From Paracoccaceae bacterium (lineage in GTDB: Bacteria > Pseudomonadota > Alphaproteobacteria > Rhodobacterales > Rhodobacteraceae), in NCBI GenBank assembly GCA_007692585.1, contig REBU01000058.1, positions 1-35,779 of the forward strand: a stretch of DNA of 35,779 nucleotides, read 5' to 3'. Under the pieces are notes generated by a model. It had not been told where the DNA came from and ran no database searches. It saw only the letters and a program-made list of their open reading frames with translations. Position 1 is the first letter of the stretch. Each line of letters starts with the position of its first letter. Both the position numbers and the translations under genes were made by a program. Shown in pieces: positions 23,873-32,119 of the stretch.

Positions 23873-24850
23873 ATGAAGATCTGCATTTTCGGCGCCGGGG
23901 CCATCGGTGGCTATATGGGCGCAAAACTTGCCAAGGGCGGCGCGGATGTGAGCCTTGTCGCGCGCGGGCCGCATCTGGCGGCGATGCGCGACAAGGGCCT
24001 GACGCTGATCGAGGAAGAGGGCAGTTTCACTGTGCCGGTGACCGCCTCGGACGATCCCGCGGAATTGGGACCGCAGGATTACGTCATCATCACGCTCAAG
24101 GCGCATTCCGTGCCGCCCGTCGTGGACCGGATCAAGCCGCTTCTGGGGGAGGGGACGACGATTGTCTCGGGTGTGAACGGTGTGCCGTGGTGGTATTTCC
24201 ACGGGCTTGGCGGCGCGCTGGAGGGCAAGCAGCTGGAAAGCGTCGATCCCGGTGGCGCGCAATGGCACGGCTTTGGTCCCGAGCGCGTGCTGGGCTGCGT
24301 CGTTTACCCGGCGGCAGAGGTTTCGGAACCTGGCACGATCAAGCATATCGAGGGCAATCGCTTCTCGCTGGGCGAGCCATCGGGCGAGAAATCCGAGCGC
24401 GCGCAGCGCCTGTCAGCGGCGCTGCAGGAGGTGGGGTTGCGCGCGCCCGTGCGCCCCAAGATCCGCGATGAAATCTGGGTGAAGCTCTGGGGGAACCTGT
24501 CCTTCAACCCGATTTCCGCGCTGACCCATGCCACGCTTGATGTGCTCTGCACTGATCCCGGCACGCGCGTCGTCGCCCGCGCGATGATGATCGAGGCACA
24601 GACCGTCGCCGAGAAGCTGGGTGTGAAATTCCCCATCGATGTGGATCGCCGGATCGAGGGGGGCGCGGCCGTGGGCGCGCATCGCACCTCGATGTTGCAA
24701 GACCTCGAAGCCGGGCGTCCAATGGAGATCGACGCGCTGGTGAGTGCGGTGCAGGAACTCGGCCAGTTGACGGAAATACCGACTCCGACCATAGACACGG
24801 TTCTGGCGCTCATCCGGTTGCGCGCGCGCTCGGCGGGACTTTACGGCTGA
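23873..24850 (+). CDS. Ketopantoate reductase family protein (PanE/ApbA-like)
   Basis: The family reduces a 2-oxo acid with NADPH; the type reaction is 2-dehydropantoate to pantoate for CoA synthesis. The 325-residue protein begins [19 protein letters not shown] (Rossmann dinucleotide site), has TLKAHSVPP and [14 protein letters not shown] in the middle. [22 protein letters not shown] carries the conserved lysine and Asn of the active site, and the C-terminal domain has [21 protein letters not shown]. The start lies 4 bases after the ligase stop, with GGAGG inside the ligase's last codons, so they are co-expressed. Because it sits with a transporter and a CoA ligase, a catabolic dehydrogenase role is more likely than pantothenate synthesis. 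Substrate unknown. Confidence 0.9.
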   Translation: MKICIFGAGAIGGYMGAKLAKGGADVSLVARGPHLAAMRDKGLTLIEEEGSFTVPVTASDDPAELGPQDYVIITLKAHSVPPVVDRIKPLLGEGTTIVSGVNGVPWWYFHGLGGALEGKQLESVDPGGAQWHGFGPERVLGCVVYPAAEVSEPGTIKHIEGNRFSLGEPSGEKSERAQRLSAALQEVGLRAPVRPKIRDEIWVKLWGNLSFNPISALTHATLDVLCTDPGTRVVARAMMIEAQTVAEKLGVKFPIDVDRRIEGGAAVGAHRTSMLQDLEAGRPMEIDALVSAVQELGQLTEIPTPTIDTVLALIRLRARSAGLYG

Positions 24851-24902
24851 CAGCGCGCCCTTCGGCTGGCATAAGCGCCCTGTCAGGTCAGAGGGGGTGG
24901 CG

Positions 24903-25361
24903 ATGCAGATTTATGTCGATGCCGATGCCTGCCCGGTCAAGACCGAGGTTGAGCGTGTCGCAACCCGGCACGGGTTGCGGGTTCACGTCGTCTCGAATGG
25001 GGGGCTGCGGCCTTCGCAGAACCCGCTGATCGAGACGGTGATCGTCTCGGCTGGTCCTGACGAGGCTGACAAATGGATCGCCGAGCGTGCCGGGCCGGGT
25101 GATTGCGTGATCACTGGCGACATTCCACTGGCCGCACGCTGTATTGAAGCAGGCGCGCAGGTGATCAAGCATAACGGCGAGGAGCTGACGGCCGCCAATA
25201 TCGGCACCATTCTCGCCACGCGCGATCTGATGGCCGATCTGCGCGCCAGCGATCCGTTCCGTCAAGGCTCTGGCAAACCGTTTCAGAAAGCGGATCGATC
25301 CCGGTTCCTGACCTCTTTGGAACGCGCTGTGCAGCGCGCGTCACGCAGCGCGGCGCGCTGA
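24903..25361 (+). CDS. YaiI/YqxD family (DUF188) protein
   Basis: The 152-residue cytoplasmic protein begins [20 protein letters not shown], the hallmark of the UPF0178/DUF188 family, with D6 and D8 likely metal ligands in a PIN-like fold. Later blocks are [25 protein letters not shown] and [22 protein letters not shown], both characteristic. The biological role of the family is not known. The ATG at 24903 has GAGGGG 6 bases upstream; the GTG at 24897 overlaps that site. It starts 52 bases after the PanE-like gene and could be the last gene of the island's transcript, though the family is usually independent of such clusters. Confidence 0.93.
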   Translation: MQIYVDADACPVKTEVERVATRHGLRVHVVSNGGLRPSQNPLIETVIVSAGPDEADKWIAERAGPGDCVITGDIPLAARCIEAGAQVIKHNGEELTAANIGTILATRDLMADLRASDPFRQGSGKPFQKADRSRFLTSLERAVQRASRSAAR

Positions 25362-25367
25362 CCCCCC

Positions 25368-25388
25368 GCGCGCTTTCAGCCAGCGCGC
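25368..25388. terminator. Hairpin between convergent DUF188 and kinase genes
   Basis: GCGCGCT (25368-25374) and AGCGCGC (25382-25388) are exact inverted arms around a TTCAGCC loop, within the 36 bases separating two convergent stop codons. No T-tract follows, so this is a possible bidirectional terminator only. Confidence 0.4.
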
Positions 25389-25397
25389 ATCGCAGGC

Positions 25398-28300
25398 TCA
25401 GCCATCCTCCGCCGGACCGCTGATTCGGGCAATCGCGTCGATCAGGGTCTGGCGCTGAATCGGCTTCATCAGGAAAATGTCGTCCGGCCGCAGCCCGTTG
25501 CCATTGATCGCGGCTTCATTCGCGTAGCCCGACATGAAGATAATGGGTAACTTCGGCTCCAGCTCTTTCAAGCGCCGCGCTAGTTCCGGCCCCTGAACCT
25601 TGCCTGGCATGACCACATCAGTGAGCAGAATATCGGGCTTTGGCTCCATGGTCGCGAAGATCTGCATGGCCGCGTCGCCGCTCTCGGCTTCGATGACCTC
25701 CAGTCCGTGATCCTGAAGCACGCGCCCGATGACGGCGCGCACACGCGTTTCATCCTCGACCAGCAACACGCGCAGCCCGGTCGCAGGCGCTTTGGCGTTG
25801 CTGCGTGCGGGGGAAGCAGGCCGCTTGGTAACGCCATCAGGCGCCGCAGGCAGAAACAGCGTGATCGTGGTGCCGACATCGGGTTCACTGTAGATTCGCA
25901 GCAAACCGCCTGACTGACGGACGAAACCATCGACCATCGACAAGCCCAGGCCAGAACCGAGATTGGGCGCTTTGGTGGTAAAAAACGGCTCGACAACGCG
26001 TTCAAGCAGCTCGCGCGGAATCCCCGTGCCAGTATCCGTCACGGCCAGCATCACATATCGGCCAGGGGCGATGACCTCATTGCGCTCGATGGCGTAATCC
26101 TCGGTCACGCGCCGGTTTGCTGTCTCGATGGTCAAGGTGCCGCCCTTCGGCATCGCGTCGCGCGCATTGATCACCAGATTGAGCAGCGCGCTTTCCAGAA
26201 AGGAAGGGTCCACCCGCGTGGACCACAAACCGGCCTGAAGGCTCGTCTCGACGCGGATCATCGCGGGCATGACACGCGCGATCAGCTTTCCCATGCCGCT
26301 GACCAGCTCGTTGGGATTGATCAGTTCCGGAGTCAATCGCGAGCGGCGTGCGAAACTCAGCAGGCGGCGGGTCAATTCCGCACCGCGGCGTGTTGCATCG
26401 ACGATTTCCTCAACCGATTGTTTCTGGCCGGCCGTCTCGGACAGCATCGCAAGCAATTCGGCATTGCCCATGATCACGGCCAGAAGATTGTTGAAGTCAT
26501 GGGCAATACCCCCGGCTATGCGGCCGATGGCTTCCATCTTCTGGGCCACATGCAGCTTGTCTTCCATCATCCGCTGTTCGGTCAGATCTGCAACCGCGCC
26601 TATGATCAATACCGCCCCGCCACGATCATCGCGCAGCGCCACTGCGCGTTCGGCCACATATGCCCAGCTGCCATCTGCGCGCTGCATGCGGAATTCCACG
26701 TCAAACCGCGCGCGGCGACTGGCGATGAATTCATTCCGCGCGGTAAAGACGCGGTGATAATCCTCCGGGTGAACCGCTGCCTCCCAAGGTGAGGGGAGCG
26801 TGTATGTATCGCTCCAGTCATAGCCGAACTGCGTAGAAAACCCCCGATCAAAGGTGATCTTGTTGTTTACGACGTCATATTCGAACATCGCATCGGCAGA
26901 CACGTCGAACATCGCCCGCAACTTCTTCTGATCCTGGATCACATCCGTGACATCGGTCACCAGCGACACCCAGTCGCCGGCTTCCGTCGGATTGAGCCTG
27001 ATATCCTGCAGGCGCCCGTCCGCATGTGTGATGATGGTGTTGATCGGACGTTGTTCGCCGCGATATTCTGAATAAGGCGCTTTGTCCGGGGCCAGCAAAA
27101 GATTGCGTGTCGCTTTCGCATTCAGCAGCGCATCGCGCGTTACGCCAGGTTTGATCACGTCCTCAATGGCGGAGTTGAGGTCGACGAATTGCCGGTTGTG
27201 CATGACCAGCTGCTGTTTTTCATCATATAGTGCAAACCCGCTGTCGAGCGCCTCGATGGCATCGCGCAGGCGCGCCTCGGTGCGACGTTGTTGGGTGATG
27301 TCATCGAGCGTGCCGATGATCAGCGTTGCCTGCCCGTCCTCGTCGCGCAAGGCCGCGGATTTCTGGGTGACCACAGCCCACGTCCCGTCACCGCGCCGCA
27401 AACGGTATTCGCAGGTGAAGCGCTGCTGATCGCCGAAAATGAAGGCGGCGAATGCAGCTTCCAGCCGCTCCGAATCGTCGGGGTGCACAAAATCGCCCCA
27501 TTGGAATGGCAGACTATGCTCGCCCACAATATCAAGGCCGAAAAAGGTGCTGAAACCCTGGTTGAAGGTCACGCGGCCTTCGTCGTGCCTGTATTCATAA
27601 GCCGCATCCGACGCAATTTCGGACATTGCAAGCAACTGATCCTGCTTGAGTGTAAGGGCCGTGACATTGGTCATGAACACCAGCACACTCTTGAGCTGAC
27701 CTTTCTCATCTAGCGTGCAGACTGACCGATGCAGGATGCGCTGCATCCGCCCGTCCTTGTGTCGACCGCGGCATATGATTTCCAAGGGCTCGGTCCAGAG
27801 TTCGCCACGCGCCAGCTTCGCCAGCAAATCCAGATGTTCCGCGCGATCATCAGGATGCAGCAGGGCGAAAGCCCCGATCGGGTCTGTGGGCAATTCTTCG
27901 GGCAGATAACCGAACTGCTCCTTGATCGCGCCGCTCCAGAACACCTTGTTTTCCGGGAAAATCAACTCGGCAATCGTCTGGCCCGAAATCTCGGCAATGG
28001 CCTTGAGGCGCGAATGGCTGTAGCGCAACGCTTCCTGTGTTTGCAGCAGATTGCTGACATCTGTCAGCGATGCCAGCACAGCACGCGCGCGCCCCAGATC
28101 ATCTGTGACCGTCAAGGATCGATCAAGGAAATGCCCGAAGCTGCCATCCGCACGCCGCAGGCGGTAGTTCAATTCGCGCGGTGTCGTCCAGACTTCCCCT
28201 TCACGCAATTCCTTTAGCGCAGTTTGCAGCGTTGGGCGATCGTCGGGGTGGAGCAATTCCAGGTAGTCCGCGATGCAGGTCGGCAATTCTTCTGCACGAT

Positions 28301-29147
28301 GTCCGAGTCGTTCCTCGAACGCACCGCTGACCCGCAAGTCGTCGGTTTGCGGATCATAGTCGATTACGACCCGCCCTGACACGCGCCCGAGAAGCTCGCG
28401 TCTTTTGCTTTCTTCATGCCACATCGTGATGTCTGTGACCGAAGAATATACCGTCTCCGCCAGTCCGTTTGCAGCCCGCTCCACGTGGATACGTTCGCGT
28501 GCCATGGCATAACTGCCATCTCCGCGACGCAGCCGGTAGTGCAGTTCGCCAAACGCATCCCCCGCATCTAGCATGGACAGAAAACTCCGAAGCGCCGTGT
28601 CCCTGTCATCTGGATGGATATGATCCAAGAAGCTATGGGGAAAGCGATGCGTGCCTTCCAGATCGATGCCGAAGACGCGTTTTAGTCCATCGTCAAAACA
28701 TGTGGTCTCGGTCGCAACGCAGTGGCGAAAATGTGCTTCATCGCTCAGCAGGTTGTGGATCGCTTGGCTGCGCTGGTCGTAGCTTTGTGCGGTTTTGTCC
28801 TGCAGCAGTATCAAAACGCTTTCGGGCGTGGTCTGTTCCGCAATGGCGACTGTGGCCTTCAGTACCGCCAGATCATCGCTTCCCTTGCGCATACGGATGT
28901 CCATTTCATGCGGCACAGCGCTGGCCTGAGCAATCGCATGGGCAATCCTTTCTCGGTCGTCTTCGTGAATCAGATCATCTGTGCCCACAAAACTGGCCGC
29001 GACCCGGCTTGCAGGTTGATCGAGAATGATGTGCGTCGTCTCGCTGCACCAGACTTCGCGACGCTGAGGCTCAATCCTGAGGACAATCGCCCTAGATAGC
29101 TCGGCAATTCTGATGAGAATATCAGAATCGTTTCGCTCGTCCTGCAT
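25398..29147 (-). CDS. Soluble hybrid sensor histidine kinase with about seven PAS modules and a C-terminal receiver
   Basis: The 1249-residue protein has no signal peptide or membrane segment, so it senses inside the cell. About seven PAS-like units precede the kinase: a degenerate first (about 1-120), then PAS_3-type units recognisable by repeated HPDDR and RLRRGDGSW/Y motifs (about 125-640), a distinct unit beginning DALDSGFALYDEKQQLVMHNRQF (about 645-760), and a last one ending near 865. The kinase has GGIAHDFNNLLAVIMGN with phospho-accepting His about 883, then LLNLVINARDAMPKGG (N box), DTGTGIP, FFTTK and GSGLGLSMV. A receiver follows: LLVEDETRV, DILLTDVVMPG with phospho-Asp about 1177, MSGYA and MKP. 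The start at 29147 has GGGGG 6-7 bases upstream; an earlier ATG at 29186 is less likely. Ligand and downstream partner are unknown. Confidence 0.92.
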   Translation of the reverse strand: MQDERNDSDILIRIAELSRAIVLRIEPQRREVWCSETTHIILDQPASRVAASFVGTDDLIHEDDRERIAHAIAQASAVPHEMDIRMRKGSDDLAVLKATVAIAEQTTPESVLILLQDKTAQSYDQRSQAIHNLLSDEAHFRHCVATETTCFDDGLKRVFGIDLEGTHRFPHSFLDHIHPDDRDTALRSFLSMLDAGDAFGELHYRLRRGDGSYAMARERIHVERAANGLAETVYSSVTDITMWHEESKRRELLGRVSGRVVIDYDPQTDDLRVSGAFEERLGHRAEELPTCIADYLELLHPDDRPTLQTALKELREGEVWTTPRELNYRLRRADGSFGHFLDRSLTVTDDLGRARAVLASLTDVSNLLQTQEALRYSHSRLKAIAEISGQTIAELIFPENKVFWSGAIKEQFGYLPEELPTDPIGAFALLHPDDRAEHLDLLAKLARGELWTEPLEIICRGRHKDGRMQRILHRSVCTLDEKGQLKSVLVFMTNVTALTLKQDQLLAMSEIASDAAYEYRHDEGRVTFNQGFSTFFGLDIVGEHSLPFQWGDFVHPDDSERLEAAFAAFIFGDQQRFTCEYRLRRGDGTWAVVTQKSAALRDEDGQATLIIGTLDDITQQRRTEARLRDAIEALDSGFALYDEKQQLVMHNRQFVDLNSAIEDVIKPGVTRDALLNAKATRNLLLAPDKAPYSEYRGEQRPINTIITHADGRLQDIRLNPTEAGDWVSLVTDVTDVIQDQKKLRAMFDVSADAMFEYDVVNNKITFDRGFSTQFGYDWSDTYTLPSPWEAAVHPEDYHRVFTARNEFIASRRARFDVEFRMQRADGSWAYVAERAVALRDDRGGAVLIIGAVADLTEQRMMEDKLHVAQKMEAIGRIAGGIAHDFNNLLAVIMGNAELLAMLSETAGQKQSVEEIVDATRRGAELTRRLLSFARRSRLTPELINPNELVSGMGKLIARVMPAMIRVETSLQAGLWSTRVDPSFLESALLNLVINARDAMPKGGTLTIETANRRVTEDYAIERNEVIAPGRYVMLAVTDTGTGIPRELLERVVEPFFTTKAPNLGSGLGLSMVDGFVRQSGGLLRIYSEPDVGTTITLFLPAAPDGVTKRPASPARSNAKAPATGLRVLLVEDETRVRAVIGRVLQDHGLEVIEAESGDAAMQIFATMEPKPDILLTDVVMPGKVQGPELARRLKELEPKLPIIFMSGYANEAAINGNGLRPDDIFLMKPIQRQTLIDAIARISGPAEDG

Positions 29148-29195
29148 ACGCGCCCCCTGAAAATCGACACTATAAATTATGATCAAAAAACTGTC

Positions 29196-29211
29196 GTTGA
29201 GGAAAGGTTAA
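29196..29211 (-). promoter_or_regulatory. Candidate CtrA-binding site upstream of the hybrid kinase
   Basis: On the minus strand the sequence TTAA-CCTTTCC-TCAAC matches the CtrA consensus TTAA-N7-TTAAC with one mismatch. It lies about 50 bases before the kinase start, close to an AT-rich stretch that may hold the promoter. CtrA controls motility and related functions in roseobacters, but a site with one mismatch is expected by chance at some frequency. Confidence 0.35.
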
Positions 29212-29740
29212 GACGAGTTTTGCCTCAGGAGCAATGCCTGTCTCGTCTAGAATTGCGGTAACATGACATCACGATTACAAACATGACGCAGATGACGCCT
29301 CAAGCTGCGGGGACATCGGCGCCAGGTTGAACGGTACATGCGAGATGTTCATCAGATCGCAGCGACGTTCAGAGTACAAGACGGCCAGGGACCGGAACTT
29401 CCCGCATCCCGACGCGCATGCGTCCCTGTCGGCTGCGTCAAACGGCGCAGCGCTCGCAGCGGTCTTTTGCGCGACGCTGGCTGCTGTTTGGACCTACCCG
29501 TCCGAAGCATATGCGCCTGATCACGCGCCAAGTCGTTTATGCCGCGGGGATCAGGCAAAAGCCTGACTTGGAACAATTGGCCAGCTGTCGCCTTGCGTCA
29601 TCGGTTCAGTTTTGTCCCGACTAGGTTCCTGCGTTTTGTAATTTAACGTTCCGGCCAATTCCTGAATATCGGGGCAGTGCCCTCACCATGCGATCAAATT
29701 GCCTCTGCCGGCGTCCGTGAATTCGATTGTGAATGACAGG
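29212..29740. other. Mostly unassigned interval between the kinase and rpoH genes
   Basis: With the adjoining kinase leader this is the longest gene-poor stretch of the window (29148-29740). It is less GC-rich than its neighbours. I see one possible small gene (29345-29566, listed separately), a 6-bp hairpin TCAGGC-AAAA-GCCTGA near 29556-29571, and no tRNA, known small RNA, or clear rpoH terminator. A small regulatory RNA could be encoded but cannot be recognised by eye. Confidence 0.5.
29345..29566 (+). CDS. Possible small exported protein, unrecognised
   Basis: A 73-codon frame begins MFIRSQRRSEYKTARD, has a hydrophobic stretch GAALAAVFCATLAAVW and then PSEAYA, which could be a signal-peptide cleavage site with a long positively charged lead. 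The upstream ribosome site is weak (GCGAG). About two thirds of third codon positions are G or C, which does not separate it clearly from non-coding DNA here. A small hairpin overlaps its stop. I do not recognise the sequence; treat as a tentative gene. Confidence 0.22.
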   Translation: MFIRSQRRSEYKTARDRNFPHPDAHASLSAASNGAALAAVFCATLAAVWTYPSEAYAPDHAPSRLCRGDQAKA

Positions 29741-30637
29741 TCACGTTAGGGGAACGACCATACCTTTCTCGCGCGCGAGGGTGCGCATACGACCTTGCAG
29801 CTTTTCAAACGCGCGCACCTCAATCTGCCGGATGCGTTCGCGGCTTACATCGTAAAGTTGCGAGAGATCTTCCAGCGTGACAGGTTCATCGCTCAAGCGA
29901 CGTTGGGTCAGGACATCGCGCTCCCGCTCGTTGAGCACATCCAATGCCTCGGTCAGCAGTTCACGGCGTAAGGTAAGTTCATCGCGCTCCGCATAGTCCG
30001 CGGCCTGATCGGCATCTTGGTCTTCAAGCCAGTCTTGCCAGCTCGAGGCACCTTCTTCACTACCTATTGTGGCGTTCAGAGACGAATCACCGCCCGACAG
30101 GCGCCGGTTCATCGAAATCACTTCATCTTCGCTGACGTTGAGATCGCGCGCGATCCGGGCCACGTTTTCAGGCCGCAAATCGCCATCCTCGAGCGCCCCG
30201 AGCTTTGACTTTGCCTTGCGCAAGTTGAAAAACAGCTTTTTCTGCGCGCTCGTCGTACCCAGTTTCACCAGCGACCAGGATCGAAGGATGTATTCCTGAA
30301 TGGAGGCGCGGATCCACCACATCGCATAGGTCGCAAGTCTGAAGCCCTTGTCGGGATCAAAGCGTTTCACCGCTTGCATCAGGCCGACATTCGCCTCCGA
30401 GATGACTTCTGCCTGCGGCAAACCGTAACCACGATAACCCATTGCAATTTTCGCCGCGAGGCGCAGGTGGCTGGTGACCAGCTTGTGCGCTGCTTCTGTG
30501 TCCTGATGGTCGACCCAGCGCTTGGCGAGCATGAATTCTTCTTCCGGCTCCAGCATCGGAAAGCGACGAATTTCTTGCATATAGCGGTTCAAACCCTGCT
30601 CCGGGCTTGGCGCGGGAAGGCTTGTGTAACTGCTCAT
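29741..30637 (-). CDS. rpoH: Heat-shock sigma factor RpoH (sigma-32)
   Basis: RpoH directs RNA polymerase to chaperone and protease promoters. The 298-residue protein has sigma-70 regions in order: 1.2/2 with VTSHLRLAAKIAMGYRGYGL (about 54-73), the core-binding and -10-binding block EANVGLMQAVKRFDPDKGFRLATYAMWWIRASIQEYILRSW (about 81-121), and the RpoH box QKKLFFNLR at about 132-140, which is diagnostic. Region 4 follows with LNERERDVLTQRRL and the helix-turn-helix VTLEDLSQLYDVSRERIRQIEVRAFEKL. The start at 30637 has AGGAT about 8 bases upstream. It is separated from the rluA-type gene by 109 bases with its own likely promoter. Rhodobacterales often have two RpoH paralogues; which one this is cannot be told. 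Confidence 0.95.
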   Translation of the reverse strand: MSSYTSLPAPSPEQGLNRYMQEIRRFPMLEPEEEFMLAKRWVDHQDTEAAHKLVTSHLRLAAKIAMGYRGYGLPQAEVISEANVGLMQAVKRFDPDKGFRLATYAMWWIRASIQEYILRSWSLVKLGTTSAQKKLFFNLRKAKSKLGALEDGDLRPENVARIARDLNVSEDEVISMNRRLSGGDSSLNATIGSEEGASSWQDWLEDQDADQAADYAERDELTLRRELLTEALDVLNERERDVLTQRRLSDEPVTLEDLSQLYDVSRERIRQIEVRAFEKLQGRMRTLAREKGMVVPLT

Positions 30638-30746
30638 CTCATCATCCTGTCTGACTGGCCGGGCGTCACGAACGAAGTGAAGCTTAATATGGCATAATTT
30701 TGTTTACGAAGTATTTACGTCCGCTGAGGGCAATCCGTTTCCCAGA
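30638..30746 (-). promoter_or_regulatory. Likely rpoH promoter region
   Basis: The gap upstream of rpoH has a markedly AT-rich core at about 30683-30718 (minus-strand reading contains GTAAACAAAATTATGCC and CATATTAAG). CATATT could be a -10 element, but no -35 is convincing, so the transcription start is not placed. Confidence 0.35.
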
Positions 30747-31802
30747 TCACTCTTTTGTGTCCATATGTGACCGCTGCAAACTCTGGATCAGGCTCCCCAT
30801 ATCTTGCGGTAGCGGAGCGGAAAATGCCATTTCCTCGCCGCTGAGAGGATGCGTGAAACCCAGATCGGCAGCATGCAGGGCCTGTCTTGGAAATTGTGCG
30901 CAGGCTGCGACCGCGTCGGCCCCAAGCGCACGCTCGGACAGCTTGCGTCGTCCGCCATAGACCGGATCGCCCACCAAGGCGTGGCCTGCATGGGCCAGGT
31001 GCACGCGGATCTGATGCGTGCGCCCGGTCTCCAGCCAGCATTCGAGCAGCGCCAGCACAGGCGGCACACCGAAGCTGTCAAGAATCCGCGCGCGCGTTAC
31101 CGCATGGCGGCCTCCTGTCCAGACCACCGCCTGTTTCTGGCGATCATGGCGCGAGCGCGCAAGCTGACTCGTGATCTTCAGGATGTTGCCCTGCTCGAAA
31201 GACGTGCCCCGCACCCCCCGCAGCCTGGGATCGCCTGCATCGGGAACACCGTAGCACAGCGCCAGATAGCGGCGCGTCACCGTGTGGCGTTCGAACTGTG
31301 CCGCCAGCCCCTGATGCGCGCGGTCCGACTTCGCCACCACCAGCAGCCCGGACGTGTCCTTGTCAATCCGGTGCACAATGCCTGGCCGCTTTTCGCCGCC
31401 AACCCCCGATAGGCTGTCTCCGCAGTGATGCAGAAGCGCGTTGACGAGCGTCTGATCCGGGCTGCCAGGCGCGGGGTGCACGACCATGCCCGCAGGTTTG
31501 TTCAGCACGATCAGCGCGTCATCTTCCCAGACGATATCGAGCGCGATCGCCTGTGCAACGGTATCAACGCCTGCGGCCTCGCGCATGCGGATCGTGACGG
31601 AATCGCCCTCGGCAACCTTTGCGCGCGCGTCGGTCAGGGTCACGCCGTCACGCAGCACAGCCCCGGTCTCGATCAGCTTCATGATCCGCGACCGCGACAG
31701 GCCATGCCCCTCTGGCGCATCGCGTGCCAAAGCCTTATCAAGCCGGGCAGGGGGGCTGGCCCCGATCGTCACTGTAATTTCAGAGAAAGGCGCTTCAGCC
31801 AT
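30747..31802 (-). CDS. RluA-family 23S rRNA pseudouridine synthase (RluD-like)
   Basis: The 351-residue enzyme isomerises uridines in large-subunit rRNA. An N-terminal S4 RNA-binding domain (ARLDKALARDAPEGHGLSRSRIMKLIETGAVLRDG) precedes the catalytic domain, where GIVHRIDKDTSGLLVVAKSDRAHQGLAAQF carries the nucleophilic Asp. C-terminal ETGRTHQIRVHLAHAGHALVGDPVYGG is typical of RluC/RluD-type proteins. I choose the ATG at 31802, which has AGGAGG 7 bases upstream; an ATG two codons earlier sits against that site. The frame runs open far upstream but the extra part is antisense to another gene and shows no similarity. RluD versus RluC specificity is not decidable here. Confidence 0.93.
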   Translation of the reverse strand: MAEAPFSEITVTIGASPPARLDKALARDAPEGHGLSRSRIMKLIETGAVLRDGVTLTDARAKVAEGDSVTIRMREAAGVDTVAQAIALDIVWEDDALIVLNKPAGMVVHPAPGSPDQTLVNALLHHCGDSLSGVGGEKRPGIVHRIDKDTSGLLVVAKSDRAHQGLAAQFERHTVTRRYLALCYGVPDAGDPRLRGVRGTSFEQGNILKITSQLARSRHDRQKQAVVWTGGRHAVTRARILDSFGVPPVLALLECWLETGRTHQIRVHLAHAGHALVGDPVYGGRRKLSERALGADAVAACAQFPRQALHAADLGFTHPLSGEEMAFSAPLPQDMGSLIQSLQRSHMDTKE

Positions 31803-32109
31803 GTCCATGCCTCCTGACCTGCCATCGGACCTGCGCCTGATCCGGCGTCTGGTGGTCGTGCTGACAAGCGTGTTGATTGTGGGCGTCATAATGATCGTTG
31901 GGCTGCTTGTCACTCGCCTTGGACTTGCCCCTGCACCCCTGGCGCTGCCCGATACGATCAGTCTGCCTGAAAATGTTCGGCCCGAGGCGATCACATTTGC
32001 GCGTGACTGGATTGTGGTGCTGGGCGATGACGGGGCCGTGTTGCTCTTTGGTCGCGCGGATGGCGTCTTGCGCCATACGCTCACTTTGCCAGAGGCTGAT
32101 GGAAGCTGA
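31801..32109 (+). CDS. Small membrane protein, DUF6476 family
   Basis: The 102-residue protein has a short cytoplasmic lead (MSMPPDLPSDLRLIRR), one membrane helix (LVVVLTSVLIVGVIMIVGLLV), and an exported domain PLALPDTISLPENVRPEAITFARDWIVVLGDDGAVLLF. This fits the DUF6476 proteins annotated in Rhodobacterales beside RluA-type genes; function unknown to me. Its ATG (31801-31803) overlaps the ATG of the divergent pseudouridine synthase gene (31802-31800) on the other strand, so each ribosome site lies in the other gene's coding region. AAAGG lies about 10 bases upstream. A 9-bp hairpin surrounds the stop codon. Confidence 0.85.
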   Translation: MSMPPDLPSDLRLIRRLVVVLTSVLIVGVIMIVGLLVTRLGLAPAPLALPDTISLPENVRPEAITFARDWIVVLGDDGAVLLFGRADGVLRHTLTLPEADGS

Positions 32110-32119
32110 CGCCTCTGGC
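32088..32119 (+). terminator. Hairpin spanning the DUF6476 stop codon
   Basis: GCCAGAGGC (32088-32096) and GCCTCTGGC (32111-32119) are perfect inverted arms around a 14-base loop that contains the TGA stop. There is no T-tract, so it is a possible terminator or 3'-end stabiliser. Confidence 0.45.
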
